From Dokdonella koreensis DS-123 (GTDB lineage Bacteria; Pseudomonadota; Gammaproteobacteria; Xanthomonadales; Rhodanobacteraceae), in assembly GCF_001632775.1 (NCBI RefSeq), contig NZ_CP015249.1:2770686-2834685 (forward strand): a stretch of 64,000 bases of DNA. The letters run 5' to 3'. Below the pieces are notes generated by a model. That model saw nothing but the letters and a program-made list of their open reading frames with translations, did not search any database and was not told the DNA's origin. The position numbers were made by a program, and so were the translations under genes. Below, one piece after another: positions 19,291 through 28,301 of this stretch (its first letter is position 1; every line of letters begins with the position of its first letter).

Positions 19291-22164
19291 ATGCATTTCG
19301 ATCTACCTAAGAAGGCGATCTTCGCCTTGCTGGCGCTCGTTTGGCTCGTCGCCGGCAGCGTCCACGCGGCGCCCGACACGCGCGCCTTCTGGCTCGACGC
19401 CCAGGCCCGGCCGCTGGCCGCGCAAGCGCCCCGCCCCGCCAGCTACCGCGCCCTGCAGCTGGACGTCGCGGGCATCCGGGCCGCGCTGGCGGCCCCCGGT
19501 GCCACGCTGGCGCTGCCGCACCCGACCGGCGGCTTCACCGAGTTCACGCTGGCCGACTCGGGCACGATGCCGCCCGAACTGGCCGCCCGCTATCCGGAAA
19601 TCCGCAGCTACGTCGGCGTCGACGGCCGCGGCAACCGCGCGCGTATCGACATCTCGCCGCTCGGCGTCAACGCGATGGTGTTCGAGCGCAGCAGCGGCAA
19701 CGGCATCTGGGTGGTGCGACCGGACATGCCCGGCGAAGGCAGCGACTACCTGAGCTTCTACCGCAAGGAGCTGGCCGTGCCCGAAGGCATGTTCAGCTGC
19801 GGCGTGCATGCCGAGATCGATCCGTCCGGCCAGAGCCTGATCGATCCGGAGCCCACCACCGAGACCGGCATCGCCCGCCGCACCTACCGGGCCGCGGTCG
19901 CGGCCAACCGGCAGTACACCAATGCCGTCGGCGGCGGCACCGTGGCCGGCGGCCTGGCGGCCGTGGTCGTCGCGATGAACCGCGTCAACGAAGTCTACGA
20001 GAACGACTTCTCGGTCCACATGACCCTGATCGCCAACAACGACACGATCATCTACACCAACGAGAACCCGGGCCCGTACAGCAACAGCGGCGCGGCGATC
20101 GACCAGAACCAGAGCAACCTGGACAGCGTGATCGGCAGCGCCAACTACGACATCGGCCACGTGTTCACGACCGGCAGCGGCGGCATCGCCGGCCTCGGCG
20201 TGGTCTGCCGCAACGGCCAGAAGGCGCTCGGCACCACCGGCCTGGGCAGCCCGCTCGGCGACGTCTTCTACATCGACTACGTCGCCCACGAGATGGGCCA
20301 CCAGTTCGGCGGCAACCACACCTTCAACGCCACCACCAACAGCTGCGGCGGCGGCAACCGCGCGGCGTCGGCCGCCTACGAGCCGGGCAGCGGATCGACG
20401 ATCCAGGCCTATGCCGGCATCTGCGGCACGCAGAACCTGCAATCCAACTCCGATGCCTACTTCCACGCCGAAAGCCTGCGCGAGATGGGCAACTACATCA
20501 GCGCCGGCGTCGGTTCCTCGTGCGCGGTCAGCGTGCCGAACCCGAATACGCCGCCGGTCGTGAACGTCCAGGCCGCCCGCACGATCCCGGCCAACACGCC
20601 GTTCGAGCTGGCCGGCTCGGCCAGCGGCGCCGGCGCCGGCGCGACCTACACCTGGGAGCAGTACGACCGCGGCGCGGTCAACAACAACTTCAACGTCGAT
20701 CCCGGCACCGGCCCGATCATCCGCTCGCTGCTGCCGGCGACGTCGCCCCACCGCTTCGTTCCGCGCATGGACCAGCTGGTCGCCGGCACGACGCTGCGCG
20801 GCGAGATCCTGCCGACCACCAACCGCACGCTGACCTTCCGCCTGACCGCGCGCGACAACGCCAACGGCGGCGGCACCACCGGCAGCGCCGACGTCGTCCA
20901 CACCGTCGTCGCCACGGCCGGACCGTTCACGGTCGCAGGCCCGGCCGCCGGCAGCACCTGGAACTACCTCGACGGCGCCGGCACCGCCAGCGTGACCTGG
21001 AACGTCGCCAACACCGACGTACCGCCGGTGGCCTGCTCCAATGTCGACATCGACCTGTCCCGCGACGGCGGCCTGACCTATCCGGTGTCGCTCGCGCTCA
21101 ACGTGCCGAACAGCGGCAGCGCCACGGTGCCGGTACCGAACGAGATGACCGCCCAGGCCCGCGTCAAGGTGCGCTGCGCGAACAACATCTTCTTCAACAT
21201 CTCGCCGGGCAACTTCACGATCGCCGGTGGCAGCGACGACCTGTTCGCCGACGGCTTCGACGGCGAGGGCGGTACGGTGCCGCCGACGCTGGCCAAGGCG
21301 TTCTCGCCCGATACCGTCGCGACCGGCGCCGCCAGCACGCTGACGATCACGCTGGCCAACGCCAATGCGACCGCGGCGACGCTGACCGCGGCGCTGACCG
21401 ATACGTTCCCGACCGGCCTGGTCGTAGCCACCCCGCCGGCCGCCTCGACGACCTGCGGCGGTACGCTGGGTGCCGTCGCCGGCACCGGCTCGGTCAGCCT
21501 GGGCAGCGGTGCGACGATCCCGGCGGGCGCGTCCTGCACCGTCGTCGTGAACGTCCAGTCCGCCGTGGCCGGCAGCTACGAGAACACGCTCGCCGCCGGC
21601 GCGCTGCAGACCGACCTCGGCGCCAACGCGGCACCGGCGACCGCCACCCTGACGGTGACCGAGGAGACCGGCGCCTGCCCGGCCCAGTTGCTGCAGGACC
21701 CCGGCTTCGAGGCCACCGAGGACGACGGCGGCGACAACCCGTTCTGGGCCTCCAGCACGACGCAGGGCGACTCCACGTTCTGGAGCCCGCTCGGCGGCGC
21801 CACCGTGCACGCAGGCTCGTGGACCGCCTGGTTCGGCGGCTACGGCACCGTGACCACCGAGACCCACGAGTTCTCGCAGACCGTGACGATCCCGGCCAGC
21901 GGCGCGGCCACGCTCAAGTACTGGCGGCGGATCGACCGCACCGGCACCAACAGCAACGTCGTCACCTTCACCGTCGACGGCACCGTGGTCCGCACCGAGA
22001 ACCTCGTCACCCTCGGCACCTCCGGCTGGACCGAGCAGAGCATCGACCTGTCCACCTATGCCGACGGCCAGCCGCACCTGGTCAAGGTCAGCTACACCCA
22101 CAGCGGCGGCGGCCAGGACGCGAACTACTTCATCGACGACGTCACGCTCGACTGCAGCCCCTGA
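19291..22164 (+). CDS. Large secreted zinc metalloprotease (metzincin, reprolysin-like) with C-terminal DUF11-type and carbohydrate-binding-like domains
   Basis: 957 residues. A signal peptide (LLALVWLVAGSVHA, cut near 26) leads into a propeptide-like region and a catalytic domain with HEMGHQFGGNH at 333-343, the HExxHxxGxxH zinc motif of metzincins. A following AYAGICGTQN segment matches related bacterial proteases, but the residue expected to be Met in the Met-turn is Gln372. After a beta-rich region (430-645) comes LFADGFDG (651-658), the [IL]F-x-D-G-F-[ED] motif, then a DUF11-like domain with Cys pairs and a C-terminal jelly-roll-like segment (QLLQDPGFEATEDDG to FIDDVTLDC). It is probably exported and degrades protein outside the cell. 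It stands alone, with a strong terminator 73 bp after the stop. Confidence 0.88.
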   Translation: MHFDLPKKAIFALLALVWLVAGSVHAAPDTRAFWLDAQARPLAAQAPRPASYRALQLDVAGIRAALAAPGATLALPHPTGGFTEFTLADSGTMPPELAARYPEIRSYVGVDGRGNRARIDISPLGVNAMVFERSSGNGIWVVRPDMPGEGSDYLSFYRKELAVPEGMFSCGVHAEIDPSGQSLIDPEPTTETGIARRTYRAAVAANRQYTNAVGGGTVAGGLAAVVVAMNRVNEVYENDFSVHMTLIANNDTIIYTNENPGPYSNSGAAIDQNQSNLDSVIGSANYDIGHVFTTGSGGIAGLGVVCRNGQKALGTTGLGSPLGDVFYIDYVAHEMGHQFGGNHTFNATTNSCGGGNRAASAAYEPGSGSTIQAYAGICGTQNLQSNSDAYFHAESLREMGNYISAGVGSSCAVSVPNPNTPPVVNVQAARTIPANTPFELAGSASGAGAGATYTWEQYDRGAVNNNFNVDPGTGPIIRSLLPATSPHRFVPRMDQLVAGTTLRGEILPTTNRTLTFRLTARDNANGGGTTGSADVVHTVVATAGPFTVAGPAAGSTWNYLDGAGTASVTWNVANTDVPPVACSNVDIDLSRDGGLTYPVSLALNVPNSGSATVPVPNEMTAQARVKVRCANNIFFNISPGNFTIAGGSDDLFADGFDGEGGTVPPTLAKAFSPDTVATGAASTLTITLANANATAATLTAALTDTFPTGLVVATPPAASTTCGGTLGAVAGTGSVSLGSGATIPAGASCTVVVNVQSAVAGSYENTLAAGALQTDLGANAAPATATLTVTEETGACPAQLLQDPGFEATEDDGGDNPFWASSTTQGDSTFWSPLGGATVHAGSWTAWFGGYGTVTTETHEFSQTVTIPASGAATLKYWRRIDRTGTNSNVVTFTVDGTVVRTENLVTLGTSGWTEQSIDLSTYADGQPHLVKVSYTHSGGGQDANYFIDDVTLDCSP

Positions 22165-22236
22165 CGCCGGCCGGGTCCACGCGACCTCGCCACACCCGGG
22201 CAGCGGCCTTCACCGGCCGCTGCGCCGGACCGGAAC

Positions 22237-22263
22237 GAGGCGGGGTTTCCCCGCCTCTTTTTT
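22237..22263 (+). terminator. Rho-independent terminator after the metalloprotease
   Basis: GAGGCGGGG pairs perfectly with CCCCGCCTC over a TTT loop (22237-22257) and is followed by six T (22258-22263). A second hairpin, CAGCGGCC/GGCCGCTG, precedes it at 22201-22222. Confidence 0.92.
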
Positions 22264-22377
22264 GGCGCTTCGCCCATTTCCAGGGTCATTGGGCTCTTGC
22301 TCCTGCTTTGGATTTGGCCCTTGGCTTTTTCGCCCTAAAGCAAGCCGAGCATCGCAGGGTGGCGAGGCCGCAGAGGC

Positions 22378-22407
22378 GCCCCGTGTCTGAGCGAAGCGAG
22401 TTGGGGC
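22378..22407 (+). repeat. 30-bp identical core, arm A
   Basis: Identical, in inverted orientation, to 22811-22840. It starts GCCCCGTGTCTGAGCG and ends AGTTGGGGC, and its ends pair to close a stem-loop with the flanking bases. Confidence 0.9.
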
Positions 22408-22810
22408 GCCGTGCCTCGTCGCCCGAGAAGCGCAGGGGACCGAGCCGGCGTAGCCGGATCGGCTTGCGCCGGGCGAGAGGGCTTTTGGTTCCTTTTGGCC
22501 CGTCAGAAAATGTCCGGGAGACATTTTTGACATCGCGTCAGCGATGGCCCGGAGGGCGGCGGCCAGGGATGGCTGCCGCAAAAGGGACTCGGCCGCGCAG
22601 CGGACGAAAGCTCTTGATGTTGCTCCTGCTTTGCTCCGTGCCGGCAATCCCTCAAAAGCCACGGCACAAGCTAAGAGCAACAGCTTCCGCACGCTGCGCG
22701 CGCGGGTCACTTTTGTCTTGGCAAAAGTAACCAAAACCGTGGTCGCCGGCGCGAGCCGGCACGGCTGCGCCGTGCCGGTCCCCTGCGCTTCTCGGCCGGC
22801 CAGGCACGCT

Positions 22811-22840
22811 GCCCCAACTCGCTTCGCTCAGACACGGGGC
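22811..22840 (-). repeat. 30-bp identical core, arm B
   Basis: Reverse complement of 22378-22407, without a mismatch over 30 bp. The flanking bases differ from arm A but keep their own pairing. Confidence 0.9.
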
Positions 22841-22887
22841 AGCTCTGCGGCCTGGCCGACCTGCGATGCTCGGCTCGCTTTAGGCGC

Positions 22888-22942
<55 letters not shown>

Positions 22943-23088
22943 AGCAGCGACTGCGACGAAAGCGGCAGCTGATGGGTTCCCGCGAATGGGCAAGAACCTT
23001 TTTTCGATGCGAACCACGCGCCGGTGCCGGCGCATCCATGGCCGGAGTCATGCACAATCGCCCGGATCGTTTCGAAGGAGAGTGCCCG

Positions 23089-24273
23089 ATGCGTACCCTG
23101 ATCGCCCTGACCGCGCTGGCGCTGGCCGGCTGCGGTGCGCGCCCGACCGGCGGCGGCGAGGCGGCCGCGGCCCCTGTCGCCTCGCCGAACTGGCCGGCCA
23201 CGCCGGCCACCGAAACGCTCACCAGCGAGAAGGGCCCGTTCCGGGTGACCGAACTGGTCACCGGCCTGGTCCATCCCTGGAGCCTGGCCTTCCTGCCCGA
23301 TGGCCGCATGCTGGTCACCGAGCGACCGGGACGCCTGCGCATCATCGGCAACGGCGCGGTGTCGGCGCCGCTGGCCGGCGTGCCGGCGGTCTACGGCGAG
23401 GGCCAGGGCGGCCTGCTCGACGTGGCGGTCTCGCCGCAGTTCGCCGAGGACCGGCTGGTCTACCTGTCCTACGCCGAGGCCGACGGCGACAACGCCGGCA
23501 CGGCCGTCGCGCGCGCGCGCCTGGAAGGCGATGCGCTGCAAGGGCTGACCGTCATCTACCGGCAGTCGCCGAAGCTCTCCCAGGGCGCGCATTTCGGCTC
23601 GCGGCTGGTGTTCGACGACCAGGGTTTTCTGTTCGTCACCCAGGGCGAGCACAACAAGCGCGCGATGGCGCAGGACCTGGACAAGCTGCAAGGCAAGCTG
23701 GTGCGGCTGCGGCCGGACGGCAGCGTGCCCGACGACAACCCGTTCGTCGGCCGCCCGTATGCCCGTCCCGCGATCTGGTCGTATGGCCATCGCAACATGC
23801 AGGGCGCCGCGCTGCACCCGGTCACGCGCGCGCTGTGGACCAGCGAGCACGGCCCGCGCGGCGGTGACGAGCTCAACATCCCGCAGGCAGGCAGGAACTA
23901 CGGCTGGCCGATCATCACCTACGGCATCAACTATTCGGGCCTGCCGATTCCCGAGGCCAAGGGCGAGGCGGCCGATGGCCTGGAGCAGCCGCTGCACTAC
24001 TGGAAGGTCTCGCCCGGGCTGAGCGGCATGGCGTTCCTGGCCGACGGCGGATCGGCCTGGAACGGCAACCTGTTCCTCGGCGCGCTGGCGACCCGCGAGC
24101 TGATCCGCCTCGAACTCGACGGCGACCGCGTCGCCCACGAGGAACGCCTGCTCACGGCACGCAAGTGGCGCATCCGCGACGTGCGCCAGGGACCGGATGG
24201 AAAGCTGTACGTCCTGACCGACGAGGACGACGGCCGGCTGCTGCGTATCGACCCACCCGGAAGCACGCCTTGA
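23089..24273 (+). CDS. PQQ-dependent aldose sugar dehydrogenase-like lipoprotein
   Basis: 394 residues. A lipoprotein signal, MRTLIALTALALAGC with lipobox LAGC, places it in the periplasm or outer membrane. The mature part is a six-bladed beta-propeller of the soluble glucose/aldose dehydrogenase type (YliI-like): HPWSLAFLPDGRMLVTERPGRLRII, GEGQGGLLDVAV, SYGHRNMQGAALHP, TSEHGPRGGDELNI, NYGWPIITYGINYSG. These enzymes oxidise sugars with PQQ and calcium. The ATG at 23089 has GAAGGAG 7 bp upstream. No PQQ synthesis gene is in the window. Confidence 0.88.
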   Translation: MRTLIALTALALAGCGARPTGGGEAAAAPVASPNWPATPATETLTSEKGPFRVTELVTGLVHPWSLAFLPDGRMLVTERPGRLRIIGNGAVSAPLAGVPAVYGEGQGGLLDVAVSPQFAEDRLVYLSYAEADGDNAGTAVARARLEGDALQGLTVIYRQSPKLSQGAHFGSRLVFDDQGFLFVTQGEHNKRAMAQDLDKLQGKLVRLRPDGSVPDDNPFVGRPYARPAIWSYGHRNMQGAALHPVTRALWTSEHGPRGGDELNIPQAGRNYGWPIITYGINYSGLPIPEAKGEAADGLEQPLHYWKVSPGLSGMAFLADGGSAWNGNLFLGALATRELIRLELDGDRVAHEERLLTARKWRIRDVRQGPDGKLYVLTDEDDGRLLRIDPPGSTP

Positions 24274-24310
24274 CGCGGACGTCATCGTCGCCCTGCGGCC
24301 GGACGTCCGC

Positions 24311-25573
24311 ATGACGGCCCGGCTTGCGATCGTCGGCGGCGGGCCGGCCGGCCTGATGGCCGCCGAAGCCGCCGTCGCCCACGGCATCCGGGTGGACCTG
24401 TACGAACGCATGGGCTCGGTCGGGCGCAAGTTCCTGCTGGCCGGCAAGGGCGGGCTCAACCTGACGCATTCGGATCCGCGCGGACGCTTCGACGCGCGCT
24501 ACGGCGCGCGCAGCGGCGAGATCGGCCGCTGGCTCGACGCGTTCGACGCCGATGCGCTGCGCGCCTGGGCACGGGCGCTCGGCGTGGAAACCTTCGTCGG
24601 CAGCTCCGGACGCGTCTTCCCGGCCGATCTCAAGGCCGCCCCGCTGCTGCGCGCCTGGCTGCGCCGCCTGCGCGCCGCCGGCGTCGGCTTCCATGTCCAT
24701 CACCGCTGGCTCGGCTGGGACGCCGATGGCGGCCTGCGGTTCGAGACGCCGCAGGGCGAGACCACGATCACCACCGACGCCGTCGTCCTCGCGCTCGGTG
24801 GCGGCAGCTGGCCGATCCTCGGTTCCGACGGGGCCTGGGTCCCCCTGCTCGAACGACGCGGTATCGCGGTCGCCGACCTGGCACCGGCCAACTGCGGCTT
24901 CGACGTGGACTGGTCGGCGCATTTCTCGACGCGCCATGCCGGCGCGCCGCTCAAGCCGGTCGCGCTCCTGTGGCACGCCCCCGACGGCACGGCGCAGCGC
25001 CTGCAGGGCGAGTGCGTGATCACGGCCGGCGGCATCGAGGGCAGTCTGGTCTATGCGCTCTCGGCGCTGCTGCGCGACACGATCGCCGCGCGTGGGGAAG
25101 CGACGATCGCACTGGACCTGGCGCCCGGACGCGACCAGGCACGTCTGGCGCATGACCTGGCCCGTCCGCGCGGGGCGCGCTCGCTGGCCGAGCACCTGCG
25201 GCGCCAGGCCGGCATCACCGGCGTCAAGGCCGGCCTGCTGCGCGAGCGGCTCGACGCGGACGCGCTGCAGGATCCGCAACGGATCGCCGCGGCGATCAAG
25301 CGGCTGCCGCTGACGCTGCGCCGGCCGCGGCCGCTCGCCGAAGCGATCAGCACCGCCGGCGGCGTGCGCCTGGAGGATCTCGACGGGAACCTGATGCTGC
25401 AGCGCCTGCCCGGCGTGTTCTGCGCCGGCGAGATGCTCGACTGGGAAGCGCCGACCGGCGGCTACCTGCTGACCGCGTGCTTCGCCAGCGGGCATCTCGC
25501 CGGCGAAGGCGCCGCCCGCTGGCTCGGCCCGTCTGCCCGGCCGATCGGCGAGCCGTCCGTTTCGTCTCCCTGA
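24311..25573 (+). CDS. FAD-dependent flavoprotein of the HI0933/BaiN-like family (TIGR03862)
   Basis: 420 residues with the FAD-binding Rossmann motif RLAIVGGGPAGLMAAEAAV at the start and LYERMGSVGRKFLLAGKGGLNLTHSD, the family's defining segment. ALGGGSWPILGSDGAWV and a C-terminal FCAGEMLDWEAPTGGYLLTACFASGHLAG (second flavin contact) agree. The reaction is not defined for this subgroup; relatives include bile-acid oxidoreductase BaiN and uncharacterised flavoproteins. It follows the aldose dehydrogenase by 37 bp. Confidence 0.85.
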   Translation: MTARLAIVGGGPAGLMAAEAAVAHGIRVDLYERMGSVGRKFLLAGKGGLNLTHSDPRGRFDARYGARSGEIGRWLDAFDADALRAWARALGVETFVGSSGRVFPADLKAAPLLRAWLRRLRAAGVGFHVHHRWLGWDADGGLRFETPQGETTITTDAVVLALGGGSWPILGSDGAWVPLLERRGIAVADLAPANCGFDVDWSAHFSTRHAGAPLKPVALLWHAPDGTAQRLQGECVITAGGIEGSLVYALSALLRDTIAARGEATIALDLAPGRDQARLAHDLARPRGARSLAEHLRRQAGITGVKAGLLRERLDADALQDPQRIAAAIKRLPLTLRRPRPLAEAISTAGGVRLEDLDGNLMLQRLPGVFCAGEMLDWEAPTGGYLLTACFASGHLAGEGAARWLGPSARPIGEPSVSSP

Positions 25574-25692
25574 AGAATTCGCCTCCCTGAAGAACCCGCC
25601 GCGCGCAGGGCCGATGCGGCCCGGCGAGGTCGACATTTCTCCGACCGCGGCCAGGGCACGATGCGCCGCCCTGCCCGGCTGCGGATCTGCTC

Positions 25693-27255
25693 GTGTCGAC
25701 CTCCCCTGCCACGCCGACGACGTCGCGGGCGCGCCCCGCCATTGCCTGGATCGCGGCGATCGCCGTGGTGATGGCGTTTGCGTTCCTCGGCAGCCGCGGC
25801 ATCTGGGATCCGGACGAGGGGCGCTACACCAACGTCGCGCTGAACATGCTCGACAGCGGCGATTGGCTGAACCCGCAGCGTACCGACGATACCGGCCACT
25901 GGACCAAGCCGCCGCTGACCTATTGGCTGATCGCCGCCAGCGTCGCCGCGTTCGGCCAGAATCCCTGGGCGGCGCGCCTGCCGATCGCGCTCTCCTATCT
26001 GGCGTGCGTGTATCTGGTCTGGCGCCTGGGGCGGCGCCTGCTGCCGGGCAGCGAATCCACCGCCGCGACGATCTACGCCACCCTGCTGCTGCCGCTCGGC
26101 GCGGCCCAGCTGATCACGACGGACTTTCCGCTGACGGCACTGCAGACATTGGCGGTGACGGCCTTCGTCGAGGCGCGTTTCGGTCAGGGGCGGGCCTACG
26201 GATGGCTGGCCCTGATGTGGCTCGCGTTCGCGCTGGCCTTCCTGACCAAGGGTCCCCCGGGCCTGCTGCCGCTGCTGGCGATCGTCGTCTACCAGTTCCT
26301 GCTTCCGCAGCCCGGCGGCCGCCGCGTGCTCAGCATCAGCGGCCTGGTGATCTTCGTCGTGGTCGCCCTGCCCTGGTTCGTCGCCGTCACCACGCGCCAC
26401 GCCGGCCTGCTCGACTACTTCGTGGGCGCCGAGATCGCCGGGCGCATCGCCAGCCCCGACTTCGGCCGCCACCCGGAATGGTATGGCTGGCTGCAGATCT
26501 ATGCACCGACCCTGGTCCTGGGGTCGCTGCCGTGGACGGGCACCCTGTGGCGCTGGGTGAGGACGCTGCCGGCCGACCTGCGCCGCTGGCGCGATCCCGC
26601 CGTCCGTCGCGAACAGGCGCCGTTGCTGCTGCTGACGGTGTGGGTACTGGTACCGCTGCTGGTCTTCTGCATCGCGCGATCACGCCTGCCGCTGTACCTG
26701 TTGCCGCTGTTCGGCCCGCTGGCGCTGCTGGCGGCACGGCAACGGCACCGCGACGGCGCAGCCCGGCCGCTCGGCGCCTGGCTGGCGGGATGGGTCCTGC
26801 TGGCCCTGGTGCTGAAGGCCGCGGCCGCGTACTGGCCGACGCACAAGGACGCTTCGGTGTGGGCCGCGGCGATCCGCGAACGGGCACCGGTCCCGGTCAC
26901 CGAGATCGTGTTCGTCGAGGACATGGCCCGCTACGGCATCCATCTGCACCTGGATGCCGAGGTCGAGAAGATCTCGCTGCAGCCGATCGACGGACCGCGC
27001 TTCAATCCCGAGTACGACGAAGACCTGGCGACCGAACTGCGCGAAAGCGAAGGCGAGCCCGGCGCGATCTGGATCGCCAAGAGCGAACGGCTGGCCCAGA
27101 TCCGGGCGGCGATCGACGCGAACGGCCATGTCCTCGAACCGCTCGGAACGCCGTTCCGGGGACGCACGCTGTTCACGGTGCACCGGAAAGGCGCCGCGCC
27201 CGCGGCGGCGCCGGGCGCGGATCCCGCCGCAGCGGACCGCGACGGCCGTCAGTAG
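25693..27255 (+). CDS. Glycosyltransferase family 39 (ArnT-like) membrane protein
   Basis: 520 residues, GTG start at 25693. About eleven hydrophobic segments alternate with loops. The first periplasmic loop has the family motif WDPDEGRYTNVALNMLDSGDWLNP (38-61, acidic pair Asp41/Glu42), then TGHWTKPPLTYWLIA (67-81). Members transfer a sugar from a polyprenyl-phosphate donor to lipid A or protein; ArnT adds aminoarabinose to lipid A. The exact donor and acceptor are not visible. It converges with the acyltransferase gene, overlapping it by 7 bp at the 3' ends; that gene and waaA are also lipid A/LPS genes, which favours an LPS role. Confidence 0.85.
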   Translation: MSTSPATPTTSRARPAIAWIAAIAVVMAFAFLGSRGIWDPDEGRYTNVALNMLDSGDWLNPQRTDDTGHWTKPPLTYWLIAASVAAFGQNPWAARLPIALSYLACVYLVWRLGRRLLPGSESTAATIYATLLLPLGAAQLITTDFPLTALQTLAVTAFVEARFGQGRAYGWLALMWLAFALAFLTKGPPGLLPLLAIVVYQFLLPQPGGRRVLSISGLVIFVVVALPWFVAVTTRHAGLLDYFVGAEIAGRIASPDFGRHPEWYGWLQIYAPTLVLGSLPWTGTLWRWVRTLPADLRRWRDPAVRREQAPLLLLTVWVLVPLLVFCIARSRLPLYLLPLFGPLALLAARQRHRDGAARPLGAWLAGWVLLALVLKAAAAYWPTHKDASVWAAAIRERAPVPVTEIVFVEDMARYGIHLHLDAEVEKISLQPIDGPRFNPEYDEDLATELRESEGEPGAIWIAKSERLAQIRAAIDANGHVLEPLGTPFRGRTLFTVHRKGAAPAAAPGADPAAADRDGRQ

Positions 27256-28169
27256 ACCGGCGGCGCGCCCGGCGGCCGGGTCTTGAAGCGCTTGTGGATC
27301 CACAGGTACTGCGATGGGGCTTCGCGCACCATCCGTTCGATCGCCGCATTGACGCGCGCAGTGTCGGCCACCGGATCGTCGCTCGGGAAATCGGCCAGCG
27401 GCGCTTCCAGCCGCAGCGCATAGCCGCCGCCGGGCAGGCGGCGGTGGAAGAACGGGATCACCGCCGCCTGCCCCAGGCGCGCCAGGTGATGGGTGGCGGT
27501 GATCGTCGAGGCGGGGATGCCGAAGAACGGGACGAAGACGCTGTCCTTGCCGCGCATGTCCTGGTCGGGCGCATACCAGATCGCGCCCCCGTCGCGCAGG
27601 TGGCGCACGGTCTGGCGGATCTCTTCCTTGGTGAACATCGTCACCGCGTAGCGCAGGCGCGCGCGCAGCACGGCCCGCTCGAAGACCGGGTTGTCCATGA
27701 CGCGGTACATGCCGGCGATGCGCAGCCGCTGCGAAACCAGCCGCGCGCACAGTTCCAGGTGCGAGAAATGCGCGCCGACCAGCAGCACGCCGCGACCGGC
27801 GCGATGGGCCGCCTCCAGGTGCTCCAGTCCGTCGAGCGTCATCGGGACCCGCGCCAGCGCGCGATCGGTCCCCATCCAGGCCAGCGCGAACTCGGCCAGC
27901 ATGCGGCCGGTGTCGCGCAGGTTCTCCTCCAGCAGCGCGGCACGTTCCGCGGCCCCCAGCTCCGGGAAGCACAGCGCCAGGTTGCGCTCGGCGACGCGCC
28001 GGCGCGAGCGCAGCAGCCGCGCCGCCAGCCAGCCGGCCGCGCCGCCCAGGACCAGCAGCAGCCGGTACGGCAGCCGCGCCATGACCGCGATCGCGCCGAC
28101 GCCGAGCCAGGAGAGCCAGTGGCGCGGATGGACCAGGGAGGACACTGGTGAAACGGAGGGGACGCTCAT
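27249..28169 (-). CDS. Lipid A late acyltransferase (LpxL/HtrB type)
   Basis: 306 residues of the lysophospholipid/lipid A acyltransferase family. One N-terminal membrane anchor (about 20-50) precedes the HX4E catalytic motif, His134-FSHL-Glu139 (GVLLVGAHFSHLEL). RRVAERNLALCFPEL, YRVMDNPVFERAV, DGGAIWYAPDQDMRGKDSVFVPFFG and QYLWIHKRFKTRPPG are typical of LpxL/LpxM. It adds a secondary acyl chain to Kdo2-lipid IVA at the inner membrane. waaA, which supplies the Kdo, starts 133 bp away on the opposite strand. Confidence 0.9.
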   Translation of the reverse strand: MSVPSVSPVSSLVHPRHWLSWLGVGAIAVMARLPYRLLLVLGGAAGWLAARLLRSRRRVAERNLALCFPELGAAERAALLEENLRDTGRMLAEFALAWMGTDRALARVPMTLDGLEHLEAAHRAGRGVLLVGAHFSHLELCARLVSQRLRIAGMYRVMDNPVFERAVLRARLRYAVTMFTKEEIRQTVRHLRDGGAIWYAPDQDMRGKDSVFVPFFGIPASTITATHHLARLGQAAVIPFFHRRLPGGGYALRLEAPLADFPSDDPVADTARVNAAIERMVREAPSQYLWIHKRFKTRPPGAPPVY

Positions 28170-28269
28170 CCGTGCCGATTATGGCGGCGCGGCGCCGCCC
28201 GGCATAGCATGGCCGTGCTCGCGCACCGCTGCGCCGGCCTCGCGGCTGGGGAGCCGCACCCGCAGCCGA

Positions 28270-28275
28270 TATACT
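28270..28275 (+). promoter_or_regulatory. -10 element for waaA
   Basis: TATACT, five of six matches to TATAAT, 27 bp before the GTG chosen for waaA; the start site would be near 28282. No clear -35 is seen. Confidence 0.45.
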
Positions 28276-28301
28276 CGCCCTCCGCCGAACGCCCGCCGCC
28301 C

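Noticed and set aside
19303-22101. 932-residue minus-strand frame opposite the metzincin
   Set aside because: Val/Gly/Asp/Arg-rich antisense frame without domains; the plus strand has signal peptide, HExxH and terminator.
22512-22708. Small proteins encoded in the centre of the inverted-repeat element
   Set aside because: The frames are short, low-complexity, overlap hexamer repeats and hairpins, and have no start with ribosome site.
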